A stretch of 64,000 nucleotides of DNA from Tubulanus polymorphus (lineage: Eukaryota > Nemertea > Palaeonemertea > Tubulaniformes > Tubulanidae), in the NCBI RefSeq assembly GCF_964204645.1, contig NC_134033.1:13394155-13458154 (forward strand), in the 5' to 3' direction. The notes beneath the pieces are model-generated. The model was not told the DNA's origin. It saw nothing but the letters and a program-made list of their open reading frames with translations, and searched no databases. The position numbers were made by a program, and so were the translations under genes. Below are positions 36,201-51,200 of the stretch, piece after piece. Position 1 is the first letter of the stretch; each line of letters opens with the position of its first letter.

Positions 36201-39200
36201 ACGGTGCTCGCCGACGTCGATGTGTCTACCGTGGTAAAGGTGTCAGTCGAAGACGAAGTAGACGAATCTGTTGTTAAGGTCGTATCGGTTCTCGCCGATG
36301 TCGATCTGGTCATCGAAGTGGGGCTGGTAGTTGAGGACGATGTAAATGAATCCGCTGATGAGGTCGACTCGGTGCTCGACGAGGTAGATCTGTCTATCGC
36401 AGAGGATGTGTCAGGTGAGGACGAAATTGACGAATCCGTTGGTGATGTCGTCTCGGTGCTCGCCGAGGTCGATGTGTCTACCGTAGTGGATGTGTCAGTC
36501 GAGGACGAAGTAGACGAATCCGTTGGTGATGTTGTCTCGGTGCTCGCCGATGTCGATGTATCTTTCGTAGTGGAGCTGACAGTCGAGGACGAAGTTGACA
36601 AATCCGTTGTCAAGGTCGTATCGGTACTCGCCGAGGTCGATGTGTCTACCGTAGTGGAGCTGACAGTCGAGGATGCAGTCGACGAATCCGTTGGTGTTGT
36701 CGTCTCGGTGCTCGCCGAGGTCGATGTGTCTACCGTAGTGGATGTGTCAGTCGAGGATGAAGTAGACAAATCCGTTGGTGATGTCGTATCGATACTCGCC
36801 GAGGTCGATGTGTCTACCGTAGTGGAGCTGACAGTCGAGGATGTAGTCGACGAATCCGTTGGTGATGTCGTCTCGGTGCTCGCCGATGTCGATGTGTCTA
36901 CCGTAGTTGATGTGTCAGTCGAGGATGAAGTAGACGAATCCGTTGGTGATGTCGTGTCGGTGCTCGCCGAGGTCGATGTGTCTACCGTAGTGGAGGTGTC
37001 AGTCGAGGACGAAGTCGACGAATCCGTTGTTAAGGTCGTATCGGTGCTCGCCGAGGTCGATGTGTCTACCGTAGTGGAGGTGTCAGTCGACGACGAAGTA
37101 GAAAAATCCATTGTTAAGGTCGTATCGGTAATCGCCGAGGTCGAAGTATCTGCCGAAGTGGATGTGTCAGTCGAGGACGAAGTAGACGAATCCGTTGCTG
37201 ATGTCGTCTCGGTGCTCGCCGATGTCGATGTGTCTACCGTAGTGGCGGTGTAAGTTGAGGATGAAGTAGACGAATCCGATGGTGATGTCGTCTCAGTGCT
37301 CGCCGATGTCGATGTGTCTACCGAAGAGGCGCTGACAGTCGAGGATGAAGTAGACGAATCCGTTGGTGATGTCGTCACGGTGCTCGCCGAAGTCGAAGTG
37401 TCTACCGTAGTGGAGGTGTCAGTCGAGGACGAAGTAGTCGAATCCGTTGGTGTTGTCGTTTCGGTGCTCACCGAGGTCGATGAGTCTACCGTAGTGGAGG
37501 TTTCAGTCGAGGACGAAGTAGACGATTCCGTTGCTGATGTCGTCTCGATGCTCGACGAGGTAGATGTGTCTACCGTAGTGGAGGTGTCAGTCGTGGACGA
37601 AGTTGACGAATCCGTTGGTGATGTCGTAACAGTGCTCGCCGAGGTCGATGTGTCTACCGTAGTGGAGGTGTCAGTCGAGGACGAAGTAGACGAATCCGTT
37701 GGTGATGTCGTCTCGGTGCTCGCCGATGTCGATGTGTCTACCGTAGTGGAGCTGAAAGTCGAGGATGAAGTAGACGAATCCGTTGGTGATGTCGTATCGG
37801 TGCTCACCGAGGTCGATGTGTCTACCGTAGTGGAGGTGTCAGTCGACGACGAAGTAGAAAAATCCGTTGGTAAGGTCGTATCGGTAATCGCCGAGGTCGA
37901 AGTATCTGCCGTAGTTGTGTCAGTCGAGGACGAAGTAGACGAATCCGTTGCTGATATCGACCCGGTGCTCGACGAGATAGATGTGTCTACCGTAGTTGAG
38001 CTGACAGTCGAGGACGAAGTAGACAAATCCGTTGTTAAGGTCGTATCGGTGCTCATCGAGGTCGATGTCTCTCCCGTAGTGGAGGTGTCAGTCGAGGACG
38101 AGGTAGACGAATCCGTTGTTAAGGTCGTATCGGTGCTCGCCGAGGTCGATGTGTCTACCGTAGTGGAAGTGTCAGTTGGGGACGAAGTAAACGAATCCGT
38201 TGGTGATGTCGTCACAGTGCTCGCCGAGGTTGATGTGTCTACCGTAGTGGAGGTGTCAGTCGAGGATAAAGTAGACGAATCCGTTGGAGATGTCGTCTCG
38301 GTGCTCACCGAGGTCGATGTGTCTACCGTAGTGGAGGTGTCAGTCGATGACGAAGTAGACGAATCCGTTGGTGATGTCGTCTCGGTGCTCGCTGAGGTCG
38401 AGGTGTCTACCGTAGAGGCGCTGACAGTCGAGGATGAAGTAGACGAATCCGTTGGTGATGTCGTCACGGTTCTTGCCGAGGTCGAAGTTTCTACCGTAGA
38501 GGCGCTGACAGTCGAAGATGAAGTAGAAAAATCCGTTGGTGATGTCGTCACGGTGCTCGCCGAGGTCGATGTGTCTACCGTAGTGGAGGTGTCAGTCGAG
38601 GACGAAGTCGACGAATCCGTTGTTAAGGTCGTATCGGTGCTCGCCGAGGTCGATGTGTCTACCGTAGTGGAGGTGTCAGTCGACGACGAAGTAGAAAAAT
38701 CCGTTGTTAAGGTCGTATCGGTAAGCGCCGAGGTCGAAGTGTCTACCGTAGTGGATGTGTCAGTCGAGGACGAAGTAGACGAATCCGTTGCTGATGTCTT
38801 CCTGGTGCTCGACGAGGTAGATGTGTCTACCATAGTCGAGCTGACAGTCGAGGATGAAGTCGACGAATCCGTTGGTGTTGTCGTCTCGGTGCTCACCGAG
38901 GTCGATGTGTCTACCGTAGTTGATGTGTCAGTCGAGGATGAAGTAGACGAATCCGTTGGTGATGTCGTCTCAGTGCTCGCCGATGTCGATGTGTCTACCG
39001 ATGAGGCGCTGACAGTCGAGGATGAAGTAGACGAATCCGTTGGTGATGTCGTCACGGTGCTCGCCGAGGTCGAAGTGTCTACCGTAGTGGAGGTGTCAGT
39101 CGAGGACGAAGTAGACGAATCCGTTGGTGATGTCGTCACGGTGCTCGACGAGGAAGATGTGTCTACCGAAGTTGAGCTGACAGTCGAGGACGTAGTAGAC

Positions 39201-42200
39201 AAATCCGTTGTTAAGGTCGTATCGGTACTCGCCGAGGTCGATGTGTCTACCGTAATGGAGCTGACAGTCGAGGATGAAGTCGACGAATCCGTTGGTGTTG
39301 TCGTCTCGGTGCTCACCGAGGTCGATGTGTCTATCGTAGTGGATGTGTCAGTCGAGGATGAAGTAGACGAATCCGTTGGTGATGTCGTATCGGTACTCGC
39401 CGAGGACGATGTGTCTACCGTAGTGGAGCTGACAGTCGAGGATGAAGTAGACGAATCCGTTTGTGATGTCGTGTCGGTGCTCGCCGAGGTCGATGTGTCT
39501 ACCGTAGTGGAGGTGTCAGTCGAGGATAAAGTAGACGAATCCGTTGGAGATGTCGTCTCGGTGCTTGCCGATGTCGATGTGTCTACCGTAGTGGAGCTGA
39601 CAGTCGAGGATGAAGTCGACGAATCCGTTGGTGTTGTCGTCTCGGTGCTCACCGATGTCGAAGTGTCTACCGTAGTTGATGTGTCAGTCGAGGATGAAGT
39701 AGACGAATCCATTGGAGATGTCGTCTTAGTGCTCACCGATGTCGATGTGTCTACCGTAGTGGATGCGTCAGTCGCGGATGAAGTAGACGAATCCGTTGGT
39801 GATGTCGTATCGGTATTCGCCGAGGTCGATGTGTCTACCGTAGTGGATGTGTCAGTCGAGGATGTAGTCGACGAATCCGTTGGTGATGTCGTATCGGTAC
39901 TCGCCGAGGTCGATGTGTCTACCGTAGTGGAGGTGTCAGTCGAGTATGAAGTAGTCGAATCCGTTGGTGATGTCGTCACGGTGCTCGCCGACGTCGATGT
40001 GTCTACCGTGGTAAAGGTGTCAGTCGAGGACGAAGTAGACGAATCTGTTGTTAAGGTCGTATCGGTTCTCGCCGATGTCGATCTGGTCATCGAAGTGGGG
40101 CTGGTAGTTGAGGACGATGTAAATGAATCCGCTGATGAGGTCGACTCGGTGCTCGACGAGGTAGATCTGTCTATCGCAGAGGATGTGTCAGGTGAGGACG
40201 AAATTGACGAATCCGTTGGTGATGTCGTCTCGGTGCTCGCCGAGGTCGATGTGTCTACCGTAGTGGATGTGTCAGTCGAGGACGAAGTAGACGAATCCGT
40301 TGGTGATGTTGTCTCGGTGCTCGCCGATGTCGATGTATCTTTCGTAGTGGAGCTGACAGTCGAGGACGAAGTTGACAAATCCGTTGTCAAGGTCGTATCG
40401 GTACTCGCCGAGGTCGATGTGTCTACCGTAGTGGAGCTGACAGTCGAGGATGCAGTCGACGAATCCGTTGGTGTTGTCGTCTCGGTGCTCGCCGAGGTCG
40501 ATGTGTCTACCGTAGTGGATGTGTCAGTCGAGGATGAAGTAGACAAATCCGTTGGTGATGTCGTATCGATACTCGCCGAGGTCGATGTGTCTACCGTAGT
40601 GGAGCTGACAGTCGAGGATGTAGTCGACGAATCCGTTGGTGATGTCGTCTCGGTGCTCGCCGATGTCGATGTGTCTACCGTAGTTGATGTGTCAGTCGAG
40701 GATGAAGTAGACGAATCCGTTGGTGATGTCGTGTCGGTGCTCGCCGAGGTCGATGTGTCTACCGTAGTGGAGGTGTCAGTTGAGGACGAAGTCGACGAAT
40801 CCGTTGTTAAGGTCGTATCGGTGCTCGCCGAGGTCGATGTGTCTACCGTAGTGGAGGTGTCAGTCGACGACGAAGTAGAAAAATCCATTGTTAAGGTCGT
40901 ATCGGTAATCGCCGAGGTCGAAGTATCTGCCGAAGTGGATGTGTCAGTCGAGGACGAAGTAGACGAATCCGTTGCTGATGTCGTCTCGGTGCTCGCCGAT
41001 GTCGATGTGTCTACCGTAGTGGCGGTGTAAGTTGAGGATGAAGTAGACGAATCCGATGGTGATGTCGTCTCAGTGCTCGCCGATGTCGATGTGTCTACCG
41101 AAGAGGCGCTGACAGTCGAGGATGAAGTAGACGAATCCGTTGGTGATGTCGTCACGGTGCTCGCCGAAGTCGAAGTGTCTACCGTAGTGGAGGTGTCAGT
41201 CGAGGACGAAGTAGTCGAATCCGTTGGTGTTGTCGTTTCGGTGCTCACCGAGGTCGATGAGTCTACCGTAGTGGAGGTTTCAGTCGAGGACGAAGTAGAC
41301 GATTCCGTTGCTGATGTCGTCTCGATGCTCGACGAGGTAGATGTGTCTACCGTAGTGGAGGTGTCAGTCGTGGACGAAGTTGACGAATCCGTTGGTGATG
41401 TCGTCACAGTGCTCGCCGAGGTCGATGTGTCTACCGTAGTGGAGGTGTCAGTCGAGGACGAAGTAGACGAATCCGTTGGTGATGTCGTCTCGGTGCTCGC
41501 CGATGTCGATGTGTCTACCGTAGTGGAGCTGAAAGTCGAGGATGAAGTAGACGAATCCGTTGGTGATGTCGTATCGGTGCTCACCGAGGTCGATGTGTCT
41601 ACCGTAGTGGAGGTGTCAGTCGACGACGAAGTAGAAAAATCCGTTGGTAAGGTCGTATCGGTAATCGCCGAGGTCGAAGTATCTGCCGTAGTTGTGTCAG
41701 TCGAGGACGAAGTAGACGAATCCGTTGCTGATATCGACCCGGTGCTCGACGAGATAGATGTGTCTACCGTAGTTGAGCTGACAGTCGAGGACGAAGTAGA
41801 CAAATCCGTTGTTAAGGTCGTATCGGTGCTCATCGAGGTCGATGTCTCTCCCGTAGTGGAGGTGTCAGTCGAGGACGAGGTAGACGAATCCGTTGTTAAG
41901 GTCGTATCGGTGCTCGCCGAGGTCGATGTGTCTACCGTAGTGGAAGTGTCAGTTGGGGACGAAGTAAACGAATCCGTTGGTGATGTCGTCACAGTGCTCG
42001 CCGAGGTTGATGTGTCTACCGTAGTGGAGGTGTCAGTCGAGGATAAAGTAGACGAATCCGTTGGAGATGTCGTCTCGGTGCTCACCGAGGTCGATGTGTC
42101 TACCGTAGTGGAGGTGTCAGTCGATGACGAAGTAGACGAATCCGTTGGTGATGTCGTCTCGGTGCTCGCTGAGGTCGAGGTGTCTACCGTAGAGGCGCTG

Positions 42201-45200
42201 ACAGTCGAGGATGAAGTAGACGAATCCGTTGGTGATGTCGTCACGGTTCCTGCCGAGGTCGAAGTTTCTACCGTAGAGGCGCTGACAGTCGAAGATGAAG
42301 TAGAAAAATCCGTTGGTGATGTCGTCACGGTGCTCGCCGAGGTCGATGTGTCTACCGTAGTGGAGGTGTCAGTCGAGGACGAAGTCGACGAATCCGTTGT
42401 TAAGGTCGTATCGGTGCTCGCCGAGGTCGATGTGTCTACCGTAGTGGAGGTGTCAGTCGACGACGAAGTAGAAAAATCCGTTGTTAAGGTCGTATCGGTA
42501 AGCGCCGAGGTCGAAGTGTCTACCGTAGTGGATGTGTCAGTCGAGGACGAAGTAGACGAATCCGTTGCTGATGTCTTCCTGGTGCTCGACGAGGTAGATG
42601 TGTCTACCATAGTCGAGCTGACAGTCGAGGATGAAGTCGACGAATCCGTTGGTGTTGTCGTCTCGGTGCTCACCGAGGTCGATGTGTCTACCGTAGTTGA
42701 TGTGTCAGTCGAGGATGAAGTAGACGAATCCGTTGGTGATGTCGTCTCAGTGCTCGCCGATGTCGATGTGTCTACCGATGAGGCGCTGACAGTCGAGGAT
42801 GAAGTAGACGAATCCGTTGGTGATGTCGTCACGGTGCTCGCCGAGGTCGAAGTGTCTACCGTAGTGGAGGTGTCAGTCGAGGACGAAGTAGACGAATCCG
42901 TTGGTGATGTCGTCACGGTGCTCGACGAGGAAGATGTGTCTACCGAAGTTGAGCTGACAGTCGAGGACGTAGTAGACAAATCCGTTGTTAAGGTCGTATC
43001 GGTACTCGCCGAGGTCGATGTGTCTACCGTAATGGAGCTGACAGTCGAGGATGAAGTCGACGAATCCGTTGGTGTTGTCGTCTCGGTGCTCACCGAGGTC
43101 GATGTGTCTATCGTAGTGGATGTGTCAGTCGAGGATGAAGTAGACGAATCCGTTGGTGATGTCGTATCGGTACTCGCCGAGGACGATGTGTCTACCGTAG
43201 TGGAGCTGACAGTCGAGGATGAAGTAGACGAATCCGTTTGTGATGTCGTGTCGGTGCTCGCCGAGGTCGATGTGTCTACCGTAGTGGAGGTGTCAGTCGA
43301 GGACGAAGTAGACGAATCCGTTGGTGTTGTCGTCTCGGTGCTCACCGAGGTCGATGTGTCTACCGTAGTGGATGTGTCAGTCGAGGATGAAGTAGACGAA
43401 TCCATTGGTGATGTCGTATCGGTACTCGCCGAGGTCGATGTGTCTACCGTAGTGGAGCTGACAGTCGAGGATGTAGTCGACGAATCCGTTGGTGTTGTCG
43501 TATCGGTACTCGCCGAGGTCGATGTGTCTACCGTAGAGGAGCTGACAGTCGAGGATGAAGTCGACGAATCCGTTGGTATTGTCGTCTCGGTGCTCACCGA
43601 AGTCGATGTGTCTACCGTAGTTGATGTGTCTGTCGAGGATGAAGTAGACGAATAGATTGGTGATGTCGTATCGGTGCTCACCGAGGTCGATGTGTCTATC
43701 GTAGTGGAGGTGTCAGTCGAGGACGAGGTAGACGAATCCGTTGTTAAGGTCGTATCGGTGCTCGCCGAGGTCGATGTGTCTACCGTAGTGGAAGTGTCAG
43801 TCGAGGACGAAGTAGACGAATCCGTTGGTGATGTCGTCTCGGTGCTCGCCGATGTTGATGTGTCCACCGTAGTGGAGGTGTCAGTCGAGGACGAAGTAGA
43901 CGAATCCGTTGGTGATGTCGTCTCGGTGCTCGACGAGGTCGATGTGTCTACCGTAGTTGAGCTGACAGTCGAGGACGAAGTAGACAAATCCGTTGTTGAG
44001 GTCGTATCGGTACTCACCGAGGTCGATGTGTCTACCGTAGTGGAGCTGACAGTCGAGGATGAAGTAGACGAATCCGTTGGTGATGTCGTCACGGTGCTCG
44101 ACGAGGTCGATGTGTTTACCGTAGTTGAGCTGACAGTCGAGGATAAAGTAGACAAATCCGTTGTTGAGGTCGTATCGGTACTCACCGAGGTCGATGTGTC
44201 TACCGTAGTGGAGGTGTCAGTCGAGGACGAAGTAGACGAATCCGTTGGTGATGTCGTCTCGGTGCTCGCCGATGTTGATGTGTCCACCGTAGTGGAGGTG
44301 TCAGTCGAGGACGAAGTAGACGAATCCGTTGGTGATGTCGTCTCGGTCCTCGACGAGGTCGATGTGTCTACCGTAGTTGAGCTGACAGTCGAGGACGAAG
44401 TAGACAAATCCGTTGTTGAGGTCGTATCGGTACTCACCGAGGTCGATGTGTCTACCGTAGTGGAGCTGACAGTCGAGGATGAAGTAGACGAATCCGTTGG
44501 TGTTGTCGTATCGGTACTCGCCGAGGTCGATGTGTCTACCGTAGAGGAGCTTACAGTCGAGGATGAAGTCGACGAATCCGTTGGTGTTGTCGTCTCGGTA
44601 CTCGCCGAGGTCGATGTGTCTATCGTAGAGGAGCTTACAGTCGAGGATGAAGCAGACGAATCCGTTGGTGATGTCGTATCGGTACTCGCCGAGGTCGATG
44701 TGTCTACCGTAGTGGAGCTGACAGTCGAGGATAAAGTAGACGAATCCGTTGGTGATGTCGTGTCGGTGCTCGCCGAGGTCGATGTGTTTACCGTAGTGGA
44801 GGTGTCAGTCGAGGACGAAGTAGTCGAATCCGTTGGTGTTGTCGTTTCGGTGCTCACCGAGGTCGATGTGTCTACCGTAGTGGATGTGTCAGTCGAGGAT
44901 GAAGTAGACGAATCCGTTGGTGATGTCGTATCGGTGCTCACCGAGGTCGATGTGTCTACCGTAGTGGAGGTGTCAGTCAAGGATGAAGTAGACGAATCCG
45001 TTGGTGATGTCGTATCGGTACTCGCCGAGGTCGATGTGTCTACCGTAGTGGAGCTGACAGTGGAGGATGAAGTAGACGAATCCGTTGGTGATGTCGTCTC
45101 GATGCTCACCGATGTCGATGTGTCTACCGTAGTTGATGTGTCAGTCGAGGATGAAGTAGACGAATCCGTTGGTGATGTCGTCTCGGTGCTCGCCGATGTG

Positions 45201-48200
45201 GATGTGTCTACCGTAGTTGATATGTCTGTCGAGGATGAAGTAGACGAATCCGTTGGTGATGTCGTCTCGATGCTCGCCGATGTCGATGTGTCTACCGTAG
45301 TTGATGTGTCAGTCGAGGATGAAGTAGACGAATCCGTTGGTGATGTCGTCTCGGTGCTCACCGATGTGGATGTGTCTACCGTAGTTGATGTGTCAGTCGA
45401 GGATGAAGTAGACGAATCCGTTGGTGATGTCGTCACGGTGCTCGCCGAGGTCGATGTGTCTACCGTAGTTGATGTGTCAGTTGAGGATAAGGTAGACGAA
45501 TCCGTTGGTGATGTCGTCTCGGTGCTCACCGAGGTCGATGTGTCTACCGTAGTTGTCGTGTCAGTTGAGGATGAAGTAGACGAATCCGTTGGTGATGTCG
45601 TCACGGTGCTCGCTGAGGTCGAAGTGTCTACCGTAGTTGATGTGTCAGTTGAGGATAAGGTAGACGAATCCGTTGGTGATGTCGTCTCGGTGCTCGCCGA
45701 TGTCGATGTGTCTACCGTAGTTGATATGTCTGTCGAGGATGAAGTAGACGAATCCGTTGGTGATGTCGTCTCGATGCTCGCCGATGTCGATGTGTCTACC
45801 GTAGTTGATGTGTCAGTCGAGGATGTAGTAGACGAATCCGTTGGTGACGTCGTCTCGGTGCTCGCCGATGTCGATGTGTCTACCGTAGTTGATGTGTCAG
45901 TCGAGGATGAAGTAGACGAATCCGTTGGCGATGTCGTCTCGGTGCTCGCCGATGTCGATGTGTCTACCGTAGTTGATGTGTCAGTCGAGGACGAAGTAGA
46001 CGAATCCGTTGGTGATGTCGTCTCGGTGCTCGCCGATGTTGATGTGTCCACCGTAGTGGAGGTGTCAGTTGAGGACGAAGTAGACGAATCCGTTGGTGAT
46101 GTCGTCTCGGTGCTCACCGATGTGGATATGTCTACCGTAGAGGCGCTGACAGTCGAGGATGAAGTAGACGAATCCGTTGGCGATGTCGTCTCGGTGCTCG
46201 CCGATGTCGATGTGTCTATCGTAGTGGAGGTGTCATTCGAGGACGAGGTAGACGAATCCGTTGTTAAGGTCGTATCGGTGCTCGCTGAGGTCGATGTGTC
46301 TACCGTAGTGGAGGTGTCAGTTGAGGATGAAGTAGACGAATCCGTTGGTGATGTCGTATCGGTACTCGCCGAGGTCGATGTGTCTACCGTAGTTGATATG
46401 TCTGTCGAGGATGAAGTAGACGAATCCGTTGGTGATGTCAAATCGGTGCTCACCGTGGTCGATGTGTCTATCGTAGTGGAGGTGTCAGTCGAGGATGAAG
46501 TAGACGAATCCGTTGGTGATGTCAAATCGGTGCTCGCCGAGGTCGATGTGTCTACCGTAGTGGAGCTGACAGTCGAGGACGAGGTAGACGAATCCGTTGT
46601 TAAGGTCGTATCGGTACTCGCCGATGTCGATGTGTCTACCGTAGTTGATGTGTCAGTAGAGGATGAAGTCGACGAATCCGTTGTTGATGTCGTCTCGGTG
46701 CTAGCCGATGTCGATGTGTCGACCGTAGTGGAGCTGACAGTGGAGGATGAAGTAGACGAATCCGTTGGTGATGTCGTCTCGATGCTCACCGATGTCGATG
46801 TGTCTACCGTAGTTGATATGTCAGTCGAGGATGAAGTAGACGAATCCGTTGGTGATGTCGTTACGGTGCTCGCCGATGTCGATGTGTCTACCGTAGTTGA
46901 TGTGTCAGTCGAGGATGAAGTAGACGAATCCGTCGGTGTTGTCGTCACGGTGCTCGCCGAGGTCGAAGTGTCTACCGTAGTTGATGTGTCAGTTGAGGAT
47001 GAAGTAGACGAATCCGTTGGTGATGTCGTCTCGGTGCTCACCGAGGTCGATGTGTCTATCGTAGTGGAGGTGTCAGTCGAGGACGAGGTAGACGAATCCG
47101 TTGTTAAGGTCGTATCGGTGCTCGCCGAGGTCGATGTGTCTACCGTAGTGGAGGTGTCAGTCGAGGACGAAGTAGACGAATCCGTTGTTGAGGTCGTATC
47201 GGTACTCACCGAGGTCGATGTGTCTACCGTAGTGGAGGTGTCAGTCGAGGACGAAGTAGACGAATCGGTTGGTGATGTCGTCTCGGTGCTCGTCGATGTT
47301 GATTTGTCCACCGTAGTGGAGGTGTCAATCGAGGTCGAAGTAGACGAATCCGTTGGTGATGTCGTCTCGGTGCTCGACGAGGTCGATGTGTCTACCGTAG
47401 TTGAGCTGACAGTCGAGGACGAAGTAGACAAATCCGTTGTTGAGGTCGTATCGGTACTCACCGAGGTCGATGTGTCTACCGTAGTGGAGGTGTCAGTCGA
47501 GGACGAAGTAGACGAATCCGTTGGTGATGTCGTCTCGGTGCTCGCCGATGTTGATGTGTCCACCGTAGTGGAGGTGTCAGTCGAGGACGAAGTAGACGAA
47601 TCCGTTGGTGATGACGTCTCGGTGCTCGACGAGGTCGATGTGTCTACCGTAGTTGAGCTGACAGTCGAGGACGAAGTAGACAAATCCGTTGTTGAGGTCG
47701 TATCGGTGCTCACCGAGGTCGATGTGTCTACCGTAGTTGATGTGTCAGTTGAGGATGAAGTAGACGAATCCGTTGGTGATGTCGTATCGGTGCTCGCCGA
47801 TGTCGATATGTCTACCGTAGAGGCGCTGACAGTCGAGGATGAAGTAGACGAATCCGTTGGTGATGTCGTCTCGGTGCCCGCCGATGTCGATGTGTCTACC
47901 GTAGTTGATATGTCTGTCGAGGATGAAGTAGACGAATCCGTTGGTGATGTCGTATCGGTGCTCACCGAGGTCGATGTGTCTATCGTAGTGGAGGTGTCAG
48001 TCGAGGACGAGGTAGACGAATCCGTTGTTAAGGTCGTATCGGTGCTCGCCGAGGTCGATGTGTCTACCGTAGTTGATGTGTCAGTCGAGGATGAAGTAGA
48101 CGAATCCGTTGGTGATGTCGTCACGGTGCTCGCCGAGGTCGAAGTGTCTACCGTAGTTGATGTGTCAGTTGAGGATGAAGTAGACGAATCCGTTGGTGAT

Positions 48201-51200
48201 GTCGTCTCGGTGCTCGCCGATGTCGATGTGTCTACCGTAGAGGCGCTGACAGTCGAGGATGAAGTAGACGAATCCGTTGGTGATGTCGTCTCGGAGCTCG
48301 CCGATGTCGATGTGTCTACCGTAGTTGATATGTCTGTCGAGGATGAAGTAGACGAATCCGTTGGTGATGTCGTCTCGATGCTCGCCGATGTCGATGTGTC
48401 TACCGTAGTTGATGTGTCAGTCGAGGATAAAGTAGACGAATCCGTTGGTGATGTCGTCTCGGTGCTCGCCGATGTCGATGTGTCTACCGTAGTTGATGTG
48501 TCAGTCGAGGATGAAGTAGACGAATCCGTTGGTGATGTCGTATCGGTACTCGCCGAGGTCGATGTGTCTACCGTAGTGGAGCTGACAGTGGAGGATGAAG
48601 TAGACGAATCCGTTGGTGATGTCGTCTCGGTGCTCGCCGATGTGGATGTGTCTACCGTAGTTGATATGTCTGTCGAGGATGAAGTAGACGAATCCGTTGG
48701 TGATGTCGTCTCGATGCTCGCCGATGTCGATGTGTCCACCGTAGTTGATGTGTCAGTCGAGGACGAAGTAGACGAATCCGTTGGTGATGTCGTCTCGGTG
48801 CTCGCCGATGTCGATGTGTCTACCGTAGTTGATGTGTCAGTCGAGGATGAAGTAGACGAATCCGTTGGTGATGTCGTATCGGTGCTCACCGAGGTCGATG
48901 TGTCTACCGTAGTTGATGTGTCAGTCGAGGATGAAGTAGACGAATCCGTTGGTGATGTCGTATCGGTACTCGCCGAGGTCGATGTGTCTACCGTAGTGGA
49001 GCTGACAGTGGAGGATGAAGTAGACGAATCCGTTGGTGATGTCGTCTCGATGCTCACCGATGTCGATGTGTCTAACGTAGTTGATGTGTCAGTCGAGGAT
49101 GAAGTAGACGAATCCGTTGGTGATGTCGTCTCGATGCTCGCCGATGTCGATGTGTCTACCGTAGTTGATGTGTCAGTCGAGGATGAAGTAGACGAATACG
49201 TTGGTGATGTCGTCTCGGTGCTCGCCGATGTCGATGTGTCTACCGTAGTTGATGTGTCAGTCGAGAATATAGTAGACGAATCCGTTGGTGATGTCGTATC
49301 GGTGCTCACCGAGGTCGATGTGTCTACCGTAGTTGATGTGTCAGTCGAGGATGAAGTAGACGAATCCGTTGGTGATGTCGTCTCAGTGCTCGCCGATGTC
49401 GATGTGTCTACCGATGAGGCGCTGACAGTCGAGGATGAAGTAGACGAATCCGTTGGTGATGTCGTCACGGTGCTCGCCGAGGTCGAAGTGTCTACCGTAG
49501 TGGAGGTGTCAGTCGAGGACGAAGTAGACGAATCCGTTGGTGATGTCGTCACGGTGCTCGACGAGGAAGATGTGTCTACCGAAGTTGAGCTGACAGTCGA
49601 GGACGTAGTAGACAAATCCGTTGTTAAGGTCGTATCGGTACTCGCCGAGGTCGATGTGTCTACCGTAATGGAGCTGACAGTCGAGGATGAAGTCGACGAA
49701 TCCGTTGGTGTTGTCGTCTCGGTGCTCACCGAGGTCGATGTGTCTATCGTAGTGGATGTGTCAGTCGAGGATGAAGTAGACGAATCCGTTGGTGATGTCG
49801 TATCGGTACTCGCCGAGGACGATGTGTCTACCGTAGTGGAGCTGACAGTCGAGGATGAAGTAGACGAATCCGTTTGTGATGTCGTGTCGGTGCTCGCCGA
49901 GGTCGATGTGTCTACCGTAGTGGAGGTGTCAGTCGAGGATAAAGTAGACGAATCCGTTGGAGATGTCGTCTCGGTGCTTGCCGATGTCGATGTGTCTACC
50001 GTAGTGGAGCTGACAGTCGAGGATGAAGTCGACGAATCCGTTGGTGTTGTCGTCTCGGTGCTCACCGATGTCGAAGTGTCTACCGTAGTTGATGTGTCAG
50101 TCGAGGATGAAGTAGACGAATCCATTGGAGATGTCGTCTTAGTGCTCACCGATGTCGATGTGTCTACCGTAGTGGATGCGTCAGTCGCGGATGAAGTAGA
50201 CGAATCCGTTGGTGATGTCGTATCGGTATTCGCCGAGGTCGATGTGTCTACCGTAGTGGATGTGTCAGTCGAGGATGTAGTCGACGAATCCGTTGGTGAT
50301 GTCGTATCGGTACTCGCCGAGGTCGATGTGTCTACCGTAGTGGAGGTGTCAGTCGAGTATGAAGTAGTCGAATCCGTTGGTGATGTCGTCACGGTGCTCG
50401 CCGACGTCGATGTGTCTACCGTGGTAAAGGTGTCAGTCGAGGACGAAGTAGACGAATCTGTTGTTAAGGTCGTATCGGTTCTCGCCGATGTCGATCTGGT
50501 CATCGAAGTGGGGCTGGTAGTTGAGGACGATGTAAATGAATCCGCTGATGAGGTCGACTCGGTGCTCGACGAGGTAGATCTGTCTATCGCAGAGGATGTG
50601 TCAGGTGAGGACGAAATTGACGAATCCGTTGGTGATGTCGTCTCGGTGCTCGCCGAGGTCGATGTGTCTACCGTAGTGGATGTGTCAGTCGAGGACGAAG
50701 TAGACGAATCCGTTGGTGATGTTGTCTCGGTGCTCGCCGATGTCGATGTATCTTTCGTAGTGGAGCTGACAGTCGAGGACGAAGTTGACAAATCCGTTGT
50801 CAAGGTCGTATCGGTACTCGCCGAGGTCGATGTGTCTACCGTAGTGGAGCTGACAGTCGAGGATGCAGTCGACGAATCCGTTGGTGTTGTCGTCTCGGTG
50901 CTCGCCGAGGTCGATGTGTCTACCGTAGTGGATGTGTCAGTCGAGGATGAAGTAGACAAATCCGTTGGTGATGTCGTATCGATACTCGCCGAGGTCGATG
51001 TGTCTACCGTAGTGGAGCTGACAGTCGAGGATGTAGTCGACGAATCCGTTGGTGATGTCGTCTCGGTGCTCGCCGATGTCGATGTGTCTACCGTAGTTGA
51101 TGTGTCAGTCGAGGATGAAGTAGACGAATCCGTTGGTGATGTCGTGTCGGTGCTCGCCGAGGTCGATGTGTCTACCGTAGTGGAGGTGTCAGTTGAGGAC